Shown: positions 1-6,141, numbered from the stretch's first letter. The stretch is 11,206 nt of DNA from JAJZJT01 sp049964655 (GCA_049964655.1 JBMFXC010000082.1:1-11206); one strand, 5' to 3'. Translations and numbers: made by a program. The notes: generated by a model from the letters alone, not told the origin.

Positions 1-1
1 A

Positions 2-1084
2 TTGCGACGAGAGACGATCGACGTCTTCCTCGACCAGCACTTCACCCACCCCAAGGTGAAAGCGCACCTGGCCTTCCACGGTGCTGTGTGCGGCTACGCC
101 AACGACGTCCCTGGCCTCGCCATGAGCTTTCCGTTGCTCGTCGGCAAGATCGACAACTGGAACCTGTGCGTCGGCGGCTCCCACCGTCTGGCTCACGTGC
201 TGTGGCGGGACCTGGCCCAGCATGGCGGTGTCCTCGTCTCGGATGCCGAGGTCGCCTCGATTGCCGTCGACGACGGGCGGGCGGTCGGCGTGGTCCTTGC
301 CGACGGCACCGAGCTCACGGCCCGCCGGGCCGTGGTCTCCACCGTGGACGTCGAACAGACCTTCGCCCACCTGCTCCCGGCCGAGGCCGTGCCGGGCGAG
401 CTGGCGGCGTCGGTCGAGCACGACCTGCTCCACCAACCCTGGAGCCTGTTCTCCGTCCACCTGGCCATGACCGAGCCACCCCACTACGAAGCGGCCAGCT
501 TCGATCCCGACGTGGACCGTGCCTGGGTCGTCAACCTCGGCTACGCCTCGACCGAGGAGCTCGACGCGGACTGGCGGGCAGTCCGGGCGAACGAGCTGGC
601 GCCGACGTGCCGACCCAATGCCGCGGTCAACACGCTCTTCGACCCGAGTGATGCCCCCGAGGGGCACTACACCGGCCTCCTGCGCCAGATCGCCCCCTAC
701 GCGTTGGCTGGCGGGGGACCGGCCGCCTGGGACGAGATCGGCCGCTGGTACGGGCGGCGCTGCATCGAGGCGTGGCGCCGGTTCGCCCCCAACCTCGGGG
801 ACGGTGCCATCCTCGACTGGGTGCCCTACACACCGGCGGACATCCCCCGAAAGTTGCGCAACATGGTCCAGGGTGACTGGATGATGGGCGAGGTGTCGCT
901 GGCCAACATGCTCGACAAGCGCCCGCTCCCCGAGCTGGCCCAGTACCGGACGCCGGTCGACGCCCTGTACCTGGCGGGCTCCACCCAGCACCCCCACGGG
1001 TTCATCACCTTCGCCCCCGCCTACAACGCGCTCCAGGTGATCGCCGATGACCTCGGCCTGGAGCCGTGGTGGCGAGACGTCTGA
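2..1084 (+). CDS. Phytoene-desaturase-like FAD-dependent oxidoreductase, C-terminal part (5' partial)
   Basis: Probable NAD(P)/FAD-dependent oxidoreductase of the phytoene desaturase/PYROXD2-like group (COG1233), acting on a lipid or isoprenoid-type substrate. The reading frame is open to the left edge. The N-terminal Rossmann FAD motif (GxGxxG) is absent from these 360 residues, so about 150 residues should lie upstream. The TTG at 2-4 is therefore probably an internal Leu codon. Visible parts are the GGSHRLAHVLWRDLAQHGG segment (residues 58-76), followed by the DGRAVGVVLADGTEL strand pair (91-105) typical of the family's FAD/substrate region. The C-terminal FAD-binding motif LYLAGSTQHPHG lies near residues 322-333, followed by APAYNAL. 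The gene ends inside the start region of the next gene, which suggests translational coupling. The substrate cannot be read from the sequence; a carotenoid role is not implied. The family is fairly secure. Confidence 0.85.
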   Translation: MRRETIDVFLDQHFTHPKVKAHLAFHGAVCGYANDVPGLAMSFPLLVGKIDNWNLCVGGSHRLAHVLWRDLAQHGGVLVSDAEVASIAVDDGRAVGVVLADGTELTARRAVVSTVDVEQTFAHLLPAEAVPGELAASVEHDLLHQPWSLFSVHLAMTEPPHYEAASFDPDVDRAWVVNLGYASTEELDADWRAVRANELAPTCRPNAAVNTLFDPSDAPEGHYTGLLRQIAPYALAGGGPAAWDEIGRWYGRRCIEAWRRFAPNLGDGAILDWVPYTPADIPRKLRNMVQGDWMMGEVSLANMLDKRPLPELAQYRTPVDALYLAGSTQHPHGFITFAPAYNALQVIADDLGLEPWWRDV

Positions 1085-1482
1085 AGCCGGCACCCACCGT
1101 CGAGCTCGGCCGGCCCGGTGAAGCCGCCGGCATGGCGGCCATGGTGGCGGAGCTCGTGCGGGCCAACCTGGCCGACTCACCGAGTCGCGCCCGGGTCGCC
1201 CGCAGGGTGCGTGGCAGCATCGTCCTCCTCGCCGACGACCGGTCCCTCGGAGTGACCCTGTCCTTCGGCGAGGACGGCGTGGTGATCGATGCCAGCCCGG
1301 CCCCAGGCCTCCCCGTGCTCGCCGGACCGTGGCTGACCATGGCGACGGTCTGCGCGGGAGCCCGCTCGCCGCTGTCCGCCGTGGCCCGACGGGAGCTCCA
1401 CGTCGAGGCCCGTCGTCCGCTTCGAGCGTTGCTCGCCGCCGCCTACGTGCTCAAGGTGCCCCGGTCGGCCGGCCGGACCTGA
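1069..1482 (+). CDS. Small SCP2-like (sterol-carrier-type) protein
   Basis: A 137-residue protein with the pattern of a short SCP2 lipid-binding domain: LGVTLSFGEDGVVIDASP (about 60-77), then LAGPWLTMATVCAGARSPLSAVARRELHVE (about 84-113), resembling the family's 'G...L..L..G..SPL.AL..G.L.V.G' stretch. No signal peptide or membrane segment is seen. Two GTG codons compete as start, 1066 and 1069. I chose 1069 because the GGAG at 1060-1063 then lies 5 nt upstream; 1066 leaves only 2 nt. The start overlaps the stop of the FAD oxidoreductase, so the two are probably co-translated. By inference it delivers or holds the hydrophobic substrate of that enzyme. Similarity to SCP2 is by eye and remote, so the family call is moderate, while the gene itself is likely real. 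Confidence 0.68.
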   Translation: MARRLKPAPTVELGRPGEAAGMAAMVAELVRANLADSPSRARVARRVRGSIVLLADDRSLGVTLSFGEDGVVIDASPAPGLPVLAGPWLTMATVCAGARSPLSAVARRELHVEARRPLRALLAAAYVLKVPRSAGRT

Positions 1483-1504
1483 CCGGCCGGACCTGACCGG
1501 CCGG
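1471..1504 (+). repeat. 14-bp tandem repeat forming overlapping hairpins at a gene end
   Basis: Two exact copies of GGCCGGACCTGACC (1471-1484 and 1485-1498), followed by a third GGCCGG (1499-1504). Each GGCCGG pairs with the next CCGGCC across the 6-nt loop ACCTGA, giving two hairpins (1471-1488 and 1485-1502) that share bases and cannot both form. The first copy contains the TGA stop of the SCP2-like gene (1480-1482). The repeat lies in the convergent gap before the stop of the minus-strand gene at 1567. No T-tract follows. It may terminate transcription in one or both directions, but this is inference. Confidence 0.6.
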
Positions 1505-1566
1505 CCACGAGCGCGACCGATGATGCGCTTGTGTGTCGCATGGACCGCCCGGGTTTGCCCTCCCTG

Positions 1567-2382
1567 TCAGCAGGTCAGATACGGGGCTGATGCCCCGGGG
1601 CCGACCGCGGGATCGTCCACCACGCCTCCCCGGTTCGACTCCAGCACGGCCCCGAGGTGCACCACGTACCAGACGCCACGCCACGAGATGAGCGAGGCGA
1701 TCCCGAACGAGCGGATGGTGCCTGCCTGGTCGTAGACGACCCGAGCGTTGGGGACCTCGTAGTAGCCGATGCTGTTCTCGCAGGTCCCGGGCGTCACCCA
1801 GTGGATGAGCCGGGTCGGGACCTCCACGCTCACCAGCGTGGCGCTCGCCGGATCGGGCCCGAGCAGGGCGTGGGCAGCGGCGACGTCGCCGGCGAACGCC
1901 GCCACCAGGCGGTCCTGGTAGTCGGCCGCCGGGTCGGCGATGCCCTTGAGCCGAACATAGGCGCTTTCGGGAAAGAACGCAGGCATCGCCGGGGTGACCG
2001 TTCCGGTCACGATTCCCTCCCACAGCGCCGACATCTCGGCCTCGAACTGCGGTGTGCCGGCCGACGGGACCACCGTCGTCTGAGGAAGGTCACCGGGGCT
2101 CGTCGTCGTCGGGGCGACTGCCGACGGCACCGTCGTCGTCGGGGGTGCTGCCGCCGGCGCTGACGTCGCTGGGGGGGCTGCAGTGGACGGAGTCGCAGCC
2201 AGCGAACCTTGCGAGGAACCCACGGTTCGGTGAGCGGCCACCGGCTGGCTCCCTCTCGCCGGCGTCGTCCTGCCACCACCCCCCAAGACCATCACGGCAA
2301 CCGACACGACCACCGCGGCGACAACAAGAGCGCTCCTGGCGACAATGACCCTCGAACGAGGACGGCGACTGCCCGACCGCAC
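1567..2382 (-). CDS. Membrane-anchored exported protein with Pro/Thr-rich stalk, function unknown
   Basis: A 271-residue protein with no family I recognise. It has a basic N-terminus (RSGSRRPRSR, residues 2-11), one hydrophobic segment (about 12-33, rich in V and A), a low-complexity Ala/Pro/Thr/Ser stalk (about 38-110, with PTTT motifs near 81-95), and a compact domain (about 111-271). The domain includes LWEGIVTGTVTPAMPAFFP (120-138) and SLISWRGVWYVVHLGAVLE (230-248). Only two Cys are present, at 201 and the last residue 271, so a disulfide outside the membrane is possible. The order suggests a signal-anchored protein with its C-terminal domain outside. The GTG at 2382 was chosen because it is the nearest start before the basic and hydrophobic N-terminus. 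No clear Shine-Dalgarno is seen, so the exact start is uncertain. The gene is divergent from the glycosyltransferase-deacetylase pair and may act with it in the envelope. Confidence 0.78.
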   Translation of the reverse strand: MRSGSRRPRSRVIVARSALVVAAVVVSVAVMVLGGGGRTTPARGSQPVAAHRTVGSSQGSLAATPSTAAPPATSAPAAAPPTTTVPSAVAPTTTSPGDLPQTTVVPSAGTPQFEAEMSALWEGIVTGTVTPAMPAFFPESAYVRLKGIADPAADYQDRLVAAFAGDVAAAHALLGPDPASATLVSVEVPTRLIHWVTPGTCENSIGYYEVPNARVVYDQAGTIRSFGIASLISWRGVWYVVHLGAVLESNRGGVVDDPAVGPGASAPYLTC

Positions 2383-2415
2383 CCCGCAGATGATGCCGCG
2401 ACGGCCACCTCGATT

Positions 2416-2444
2416 CCCAGTCGCCTCGTGCCCAGTCGCCTGGG
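2416..2444. repeat. Paired 11-bp direct repeats plus inverted repeat in a divergent promoter region
   Basis: CCCAGTCGCCT occurs twice (2416-2426 and 2431-2441), 15 bp apart start to start. The second copy runs into an inverted repeat, CCCAG-TCGC-CTGGG (2431-2444). It lies 34 bp upstream of the GTG of the stalked minus-strand protein and about 150 bp before the glycosyltransferase start, in the 208-bp gap (2383-2590) between these divergent genes. The arrangement fits a regulator-binding site. Apart from this I see only a TACGGT -10-like hexamer at 2534-2539 in the gap, with no matching -35. Confidence 0.4.
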
Positions 2445-2590
2445 TCGCGTCCGTCTCCGACGACGCCGGCCCGCAGACAAGCGTCACTGACCTGCCGGCA
2501 GCGTGGTGCCCACCGTTCGTCCGGCGCAGCCAGTACGGTACGCCGAGCCGCACCCTGACAGGCAGACGGGCGGGACCGAGGCGAGGGCCA

Positions 2591-3493
2591 GTGGAACGAG
2601 GATGGCCGGCAGTAGCCGACGGGAGCGGCTCGACGCCGTCGGGAGCGCTGCGACCGCGCTTCAGCGTCGTCATCCCCGCCCTCGACGAGGAGCTGTGCCT
2701 CCCGGCCTGTCTCCGCTCCCTCGCCAGGCAGGACTTCGACGGCGAGGTCGAGGTCATCGTGGTCGACAACAACAGCACCGACCAAACGGCAGCAGTCGCC
2801 CGGTCCCACGGTGCCGTTGTGGTGCACGAGCCACGGCCAGGGGTCTGCTGGGCCCGCCAGCGCGGGACCGAGGTGGCCCGAGGTGACGTCGTCGTGTCCA
2901 CCGACGCGGACACCACCTTCGACCCGGGCTGGCTCACCGGCATCGACCGCGTACTGCGAGAGCATCCGTCGTACGTAGCCGTCGGTGGACCGTGCGCGTT
3001 CACCGCCGACAGTCCGTTTTGGGCGAAGGTCTACCCCCATGCCCTCTTCGGGACCGTGGCCTTCGTGCACCGGATCACCGGACGGGTCTTTTACGTGACC
3101 GCTACCAACCTCGCCTTCCGCCGGGAGGCGTGGCCCGGCTACGACACGCAGATGACCCAGGGCGGGGACGAGGTGGACCTCCTCCGTCGCCTGAGACGAC
3201 GCGGACCGGTGCACTTCGACCGGCACAACCCAACCTTCACCTCTGCTCGCCGGCTACAACGGGGCCTTGCCTACAACCTCGTCGTCACCTTTTTCGTGTA
3301 CTACCTGCTGGCGTACTGGCTGAACCGCATGGCCGGGCGACCGCTCATCGGGACGGCCCCTGCCTTCCGCCGCCAGCACCGATCGTCGTCGCCGGTCCTG
3401 TGGGCCTGTCGCCTCGTCCTCGCCTCGACCGTCTTCCTCCTCGGCGCGCTCCTGCTCCGGACCGGGGTCTACGTGGCCGGACTTGTCTGGTGA
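2591..3493 (+). CDS. Family 2 glycosyltransferase with C-terminal membrane segments
   Basis: Transfers a sugar from a nucleotide-sugar donor to a growing glycan or lipid acceptor at the inner face of the membrane. The GT-A fold is clear: RFSVVIPALDEE (residues 24-35), VEVIVVDNNSTDQT (53-66), and the metal-binding DAD at 105-107 in VVSTDADTTFDPGW. A GGDEVDLLRRLRRRG block at 191-205 matches the acidic acceptor/catalytic region of GT2 enzymes. Two hydrophobic stretches near 228-245 and 271-298 should anchor it. At 300 residues it is a normal size for a non-processive GT2; the QxxRW motif of processive synthases is not seen. The frame is open further upstream to 2345, but that extension is Arg/Pro-rich and unlike the family. 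The GTG at 2591, preceded by GAGG at 2583-2586, fits best. Its stop overlaps the deacetylase start, so the two are coupled. Donor and acceptor are unknown. Confidence 0.9.
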   Translation: MERGWPAVADGSGSTPSGALRPRFSVVIPALDEELCLPACLRSLARQDFDGEVEVIVVDNNSTDQTAAVARSHGAVVVHEPRPGVCWARQRGTEVARGDVVVSTDADTTFDPGWLTGIDRVLREHPSYVAVGGPCAFTADSPFWAKVYPHALFGTVAFVHRITGRVFYVTATNLAFRREAWPGYDTQMTQGGDEVDLLRRLRRRGPVHFDRHNPTFTSARRLQRGLAYNLVVTFFVYYLLAYWLNRMAGRPLIGTAPAFRRQHRSSSPVLWACRLVLASTVFLLGALLLRTGVYVAGLVW

Positions 3494-4260
3494 CCCCGGC
3501 CGCCCGACGTCCCCCGACCAGGCACCCACGAGTCACGACCGGGAGGCTGGCCGTCTGTTCGGTCGGGCTGGCGGCCGCCTCGTACTGGACCTTCATGTCC
3601 CCGTACTCACAACTCCTGGGAGCCTTCCCTTACCGTCGCCGGACGACGGAGCGGGTCGTCGCACTGACCTTCGACGACGGTCCGAACGACCCCGACACCT
3701 CGCTGCTCGCCGACCTCCTCGCCGACGAGGGGGTCCGTGCCACCTTCTTCGCCGTCGGCGCGTGCGTCGAGCGCCACCCCGACACTGCTCGGCGGCTGGT
3801 GCACGACGGCCACGTGCTCGGCAGCCACGGCTACTCCCATCAGTTCCGACGATGCGCCGGTCAGGCCGCTCTGCGAGCCGAAATGGGACGGGCCGAGGAC
3901 GTGTTCACCCACCACCTTGGGGTCAGACCCGTCCTTTTCCGCCCGCCGTGGCTCCTGCGCACACCCGGCCTGTTCGACCTCGCGGAGGAGCGCTCCCTGC
4001 AGCTCGTCTCGGGCGAGTTCGCCCACGTGGTGGAGGTCTTCCAGCCCTCTCCCGAGCGCATCGCCCGCCGGGCTGTCGCCAAGGCTCGCCCGGGAAGCAT
4101 CCTCATCTTCCACGACGGCTTCGACGCCAAGGGCGGCGACCGCACCAACACCGTCATCGCCGTCGGGCTCGTCATCGCGGAGCTCCGGAGGATCGGCTTC
4201 GGCTTCACCACCGTCGACCGTCTGCTCGGCATCGACCCCTATCGTTCGCCGGTCGCGTAG
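3490..4260 (+). CDS. NodB-type polysaccharide deacetylase (carbohydrate esterase family 4)
   Basis: Predicted metal-dependent de-N-acetylase acting on an N-acetylated surface glycan, 256 residues. A hydrophobic segment near 17-35 acts as signal anchor and puts the catalytic domain outside. Motif 1 is TFDDGP (60-65; catalytic base and metal-ligand Asp at 62/63). Motif 2 is HGYSH (113-117), giving the two zinc His. Motif 3 begins FRPPW (150-154). Motif 5 is LIFHD (205-209) with His208. Two departures stand out: the Gly usual after RPP(Y/W) is Leu155, and the Asp-Trp expected of motif 4 is not evident in SGEFAHVVEVFQPSP (174-188). It may be a divergent CE4 subfamily with an altered substrate pocket. 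GTG at 3490 overlaps the glycosyltransferase TGA as GTGA, so expression is coupled. The glycan could be chitin-like, PNAG-like or a wall polymer; I cannot tell which. Confidence 0.92.
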   Translation: MTPAARRPPTRHPRVTTGRLAVCSVGLAAASYWTFMSPYSQLLGAFPYRRRTTERVVALTFDDGPNDPDTSLLADLLADEGVRATFFAVGACVERHPDTARRLVHDGHVLGSHGYSHQFRRCAGQAALRAEMGRAEDVFTHHLGVRPVLFRPPWLLRTPGLFDLAEERSLQLVSGEFAHVVEVFQPSPERIARRAVAKARPGSILIFHDGFDAKGGDRTNTVIAVGLVIAELRRIGFGFTTVDRLLGIDPYRSPVA

Positions 4261-4278
4261 CCACGGCCTGTCACGGAG

Positions 4279-4294
4279 CGCGGCGGCCGCCGCG
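4279..4294. terminator. 16-bp perfect GC palindrome between convergent genes, possible bidirectional terminator
   Basis: CGCGGCGGCCGCCGCG reads the same on both strands and sits in the 90-bp gap between the stops of the deacetylase (4260, plus) and the luciferase-like oxidoreductase (4351, minus). As RNA it could form a 6-bp all-GC stem with a 4-nt loop in either direction. No U-tract follows on either side, so the terminator role rests on position and symmetry only. Confidence 0.35.
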
Positions 4295-4350
4295 TCCTTG
4301 GTCGACCAGTGCGTCAACAGATGGCGGGGTGGCTCCGACCGCCGAACCGC

Positions 4351-5250
4351 TCACGTCTGGAGCGGAAGCACCACGTCGGCCAGTGCGCCGAGCGCGTCTC
4401 GCCCGTCGTCACCCACGCGCGTCGGGCGGACGACGAACTTCGAGACCCCGGCCGCCACGTAGTGCGACACCAGGGAGCGGAGCCCGTCGGGCCCGACTGC
4501 CAGCAGCTCGGCCGGGTCGACGTCGGGGCGCCGCCTGCGGAGTGACGTCACGACCTCGGGGTCGGGCCGGTCGGCCGCGTAGGGCACGCTCATGCCGAAG
4601 TGCTCGGGGTCGACACGCCTCCCTGCCGCCTCGGCGGCCGCAGCGATCGCCGGCACGGCCCGGGCGGCTTCGGCGGGAGTAACCGCCGCTCCCAACCAGC
4701 CGTCCGCCACCCGGCCCACTCGGTCGAGAGCCTCGGAGCTCCTCCCTCCGAACCACACCTCGAGCGGTCGTTGGTATGGCTGTGACGGCGAGGCGAGGCC
4801 GCCGACGTGGTGACCCACCACGTCGGTCCCCACGTCGCCGTCCACCGTCTCCCCCGCCCACCACGCCCGCAACAGCACCAGAGCCTGCTCGAGGAGGCGG
4901 GCCCGGTGCATCCCTGCCGTGCCGAGGGCCTGGCGCTCCCCCGGCTGGTCGAGGCCGACCACGAAGCTCAGCAGCAGGCGCCCGGCCGACAGCTGGTCCA
5001 CCTGGGCAAGCGACTTCGCCAACAGCAGCGGATTGCGCCCGAGGGGCACGACGTTCGCCCCAAGCCTGATCCGTGTCGTCGCCGCTGCGGCGAAGGACAG
5101 GCCCACCACCGGGTCGACGGTCGAGCCCACCGGTAGGTCCGACAGCCACACCCCGTCGAACCCCAGCCCCTCGGCGTCGGTGACGAAGCCGGCGAACCGG
5201 TCGAGCGACACTGCGGCTCCACTCGGGGAGACGGCGAAGCGGATCTTCAT
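4351..5250 (-). CDS. Luciferase-like (LLM class) oxidoreductase, probably F420-dependent
   Basis: A 299-residue TIM-barrel flavin/F420 oxidoreductase of the bacterial luciferase superfamily. Supporting segments are the N-terminal strand MKIRFAVSPSG (1-11), EGLGFDGVWLSDLP (27-40), TTRIRLGANVVPLGRNPLLL (58-77), and LAQVDQLSAGRLLLSFVVG (81-99), the strongest family signature. PLEVWFGGRSSEALDRVGRVADGWLG (162-187) is the usual cofactor-phosphate region. F420 rather than FMN is inferred from the actinobacterial context and the similarity pattern; the substrate is unknown. The ATG at 5250 was chosen because the barrel's first strand starts there; the upstream extension to 5301 adds nothing family-like. 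No good Shine-Dalgarno is seen, so the mRNA could be leaderless. It is downstream of bioY on the same strand but about 300 bp away across a repeat array and a gap, so it is probably separately transcribed. Confidence 0.93.
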   Translation of the reverse strand: MKIRFAVSPSGAAVSLDRFAGFVTDAEGLGFDGVWLSDLPVGSTVDPVVGLSFAAAATTRIRLGANVVPLGRNPLLLAKSLAQVDQLSAGRLLLSFVVGLDQPGERQALGTAGMHRARLLEQALVLLRAWWAGETVDGDVGTDVVGHHVGGLASPSQPYQRPLEVWFGGRSSEALDRVGRVADGWLGAAVTPAEAARAVPAIAAAAEAAGRRVDPEHFGMSVPYAADRPDPEVVTSLRRRRPDVDPAELLAVGPDGLRSLVSHYVAAGVSKFVVRPTRVGDDGRDALGALADVVLPLQT

Positions 5251-5314
5251 GGCACGATCATCGCCGACCCCGGCTGCCCGCACCGGGCACCCAGTCGGCA
5301 CCGGCGGACGCCGG

Positions 5315-5369
5315 GCCGTGTCGACACTGTCGACCTGCCCTCCAGTCGACCTGCCCTTCAGTCGACCTG
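5315..5369. repeat. 55-bp direct repeat, left copy, built of 16-bp GTCGAC-containing units
   Basis: This 55-bp segment abuts the N run and is identical to 5470-5524 on the other side. Inside it GTCGAC occurs at 5320, 5329, 5345 and 5361. The last three are spaced 16 bp apart by the unit GTCGACCTGCCCTYCA (one copy with C, one with T, then a truncated third). The outermost GTCGAC lies in a 10-bp palindrome, GTGTCGACAC (5318-5327). It is about 65 bp upstream of the luciferase-like gene's ATG. Confidence 0.9.
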
Positions 5370-5469
5370 NNNNNNNNNNNNNNNNNNNNNNNNNNNNNNN
5401 NNNNNNNNNNNNNNNNNNNNNNNNNNNNNNNNNNNNNNNNNNNNNNNNNNNNNNNNNNNNNNNNNNNNN
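5370..5469. other. Assembly gap: 100 Ns
   Basis: Exactly 100 unknown bases, a placeholder length used by scaffolders, so the true length is not given. Both edges carry the same 55-bp sequence. Either two contig ends that overlap by 55 bp were joined without merging, or a longer tandem array was left unresolved. The whole stretch without a gene runs from 5251 to 5556. Besides the gap and the repeats it should hold the promoter of the luciferase-like gene, but I see no convincing -10/-35 pair. Confidence 0.95.
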
Positions 5470-5524
5470 GCCGTGTCGACACTGTCGACCTGCCCTCCAG
5501 TCGACCTGCCCTTCAGTCGACCTG
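5470..5524. repeat. 55-bp direct repeat, right copy
   Basis: Identical base for base to 5315-5369, with GTCGAC at 5475, 5484, 5500 and 5516. It ends 32 bp before the bioY stop codon at 5557-5559, so on the minus strand it lies just downstream of bioY. Sequence beyond 5524 does not continue the 16-bp unit. Confidence 0.9.
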
Positions 5525-5556
5525 TGCTCTTGCGCCGTGCGCGACGTGAGGTCGGC

Positions 5557-6141
5557 TCAGCGCTGCCCGGTGAGCCTCCAGGCGGCCGGCAGGAGCCCAG
5601 CGGCCAGTGCGGCTTTGAGGGCGTCCCCGACGAGGAACGGGGTGAGCCCAAGAGAGATCGCCTTGGCCGGCCCGACGTGGAGGCTGACGGCCAGCCAGGT
5701 GACGCCCACGCCGTACATGACGACCTCGCCGGCGACCATGGCCGGCACGGACTTCCACAACGACCGGTCGGCGCCCCGCTCGGCCAGCCGCCCGCACAGG
5801 GCGGCACAGAAGAAGAAGCCGACGATGTAACCGAACGACGAGCCGACGTACCCGCTGGCGTGCCCGGCAAACCACGGTACCCCGGCCACGCCGGCGACGG
5901 CGTAGAGGGCCATGGCGGCTGCTCCTCGCTTCCAACCGAGCGCCGTGCCGGCGAGCAGTACCCCGAGGGTCTGGCCGGTGATGGGCACCGGCGTGAAGGA
6001 GAGGTGGACCGACACCTGGGCGAGCAGTCCGACCAGCCCCGCGGCCCCGACGACCAACAGCACGTCGCGCACGAGCGTGCCCGGCAGCAGGTCGGCGAGC
6101 ACCACTGGTTCCTTGCGTGGCAGGGCGACGGCTTGCGACAT
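5557..6141 (-). CDS. bioY: BioY biotin transporter, ECF substrate-binding S component
   Basis: Integral membrane protein that binds biotin for uptake, alone or with an ECF energizing module (ATPases and EcfT/BioN). 194 residues, the normal length for BioY, with about six hydrophobic segments. Diagnostic stretches are FTPVPITGQTLGVLLAGTAL (49-68), GVAGVPWFAGHASGYVGSSF (84-103), the following GYIVGFFFCAALCGRLAERG (104-123), and the C-terminal FLVGDALKAALAAGLLPAAW (169-188), which matches the family's 'pGD..K..laa.l' end. The ATG at 6141 is supported by an AGGAGGAG run about 9-11 nt upstream, in the leader near 6151-6160. A TAAGGT -10-like hexamer on the same strand (forward 6206-6211) would give a leader of about 57 nt. 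No bioM/bioN or biotin-synthesis gene is in the window, and I see no recognisable biotin operator. The gene is divergent from the DUF6314 gene. Confidence 0.95.
   Translation of the reverse strand: MSQAVALPRKEPVVLADLLPGTLVRDVLLVVGAAGLVGLLAQVSVHLSFTPVPITGQTLGVLLAGTALGWKRGAAAMALYAVAGVAGVPWFAGHASGYVGSSFGYIVGFFFCAALCGRLAERGADRSLWKSVPAMVAGEVVMYGVGVTWLAVSLHVGPAKAISLGLTPFLVGDALKAALAAGLLPAAWRLTGQR

Noticed and set aside
2090..3226. Open minus-strand frame of 378 codons across the divergent gap and glycosyltransferase
   Set aside because: It is antisense to conserved GT2 motifs, and its sequence is Arg/Gly-rich with no recognisable domain.
3483..4682. Plus-strand frame of 399 codons overlapping the deacetylase and the luciferase-like gene
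   Set aside because: It is highly Arg/Pro-rich and shifted by one frame relative to the NodB motifs; a composition artefact.
5251..5314. Leaderless promoter for the luciferase-like gene (GATGAT ending 6 nt before the ATG)
   Set aside because: Only two of the key -10 bases fit and no -35 is present; too weak to list as a feature.
5315..5524. CRISPR array
   Set aside because: Units are 16 bp, directly adjoining, with no spacers of regular length and no cas genes. This is a simple tandem repeat plus an assembly gap.
4919..5830. Plus-strand frame running through the N gap
   Set aside because: It depends on unknown bases and runs antisense to both the luciferase-like gene and bioY.
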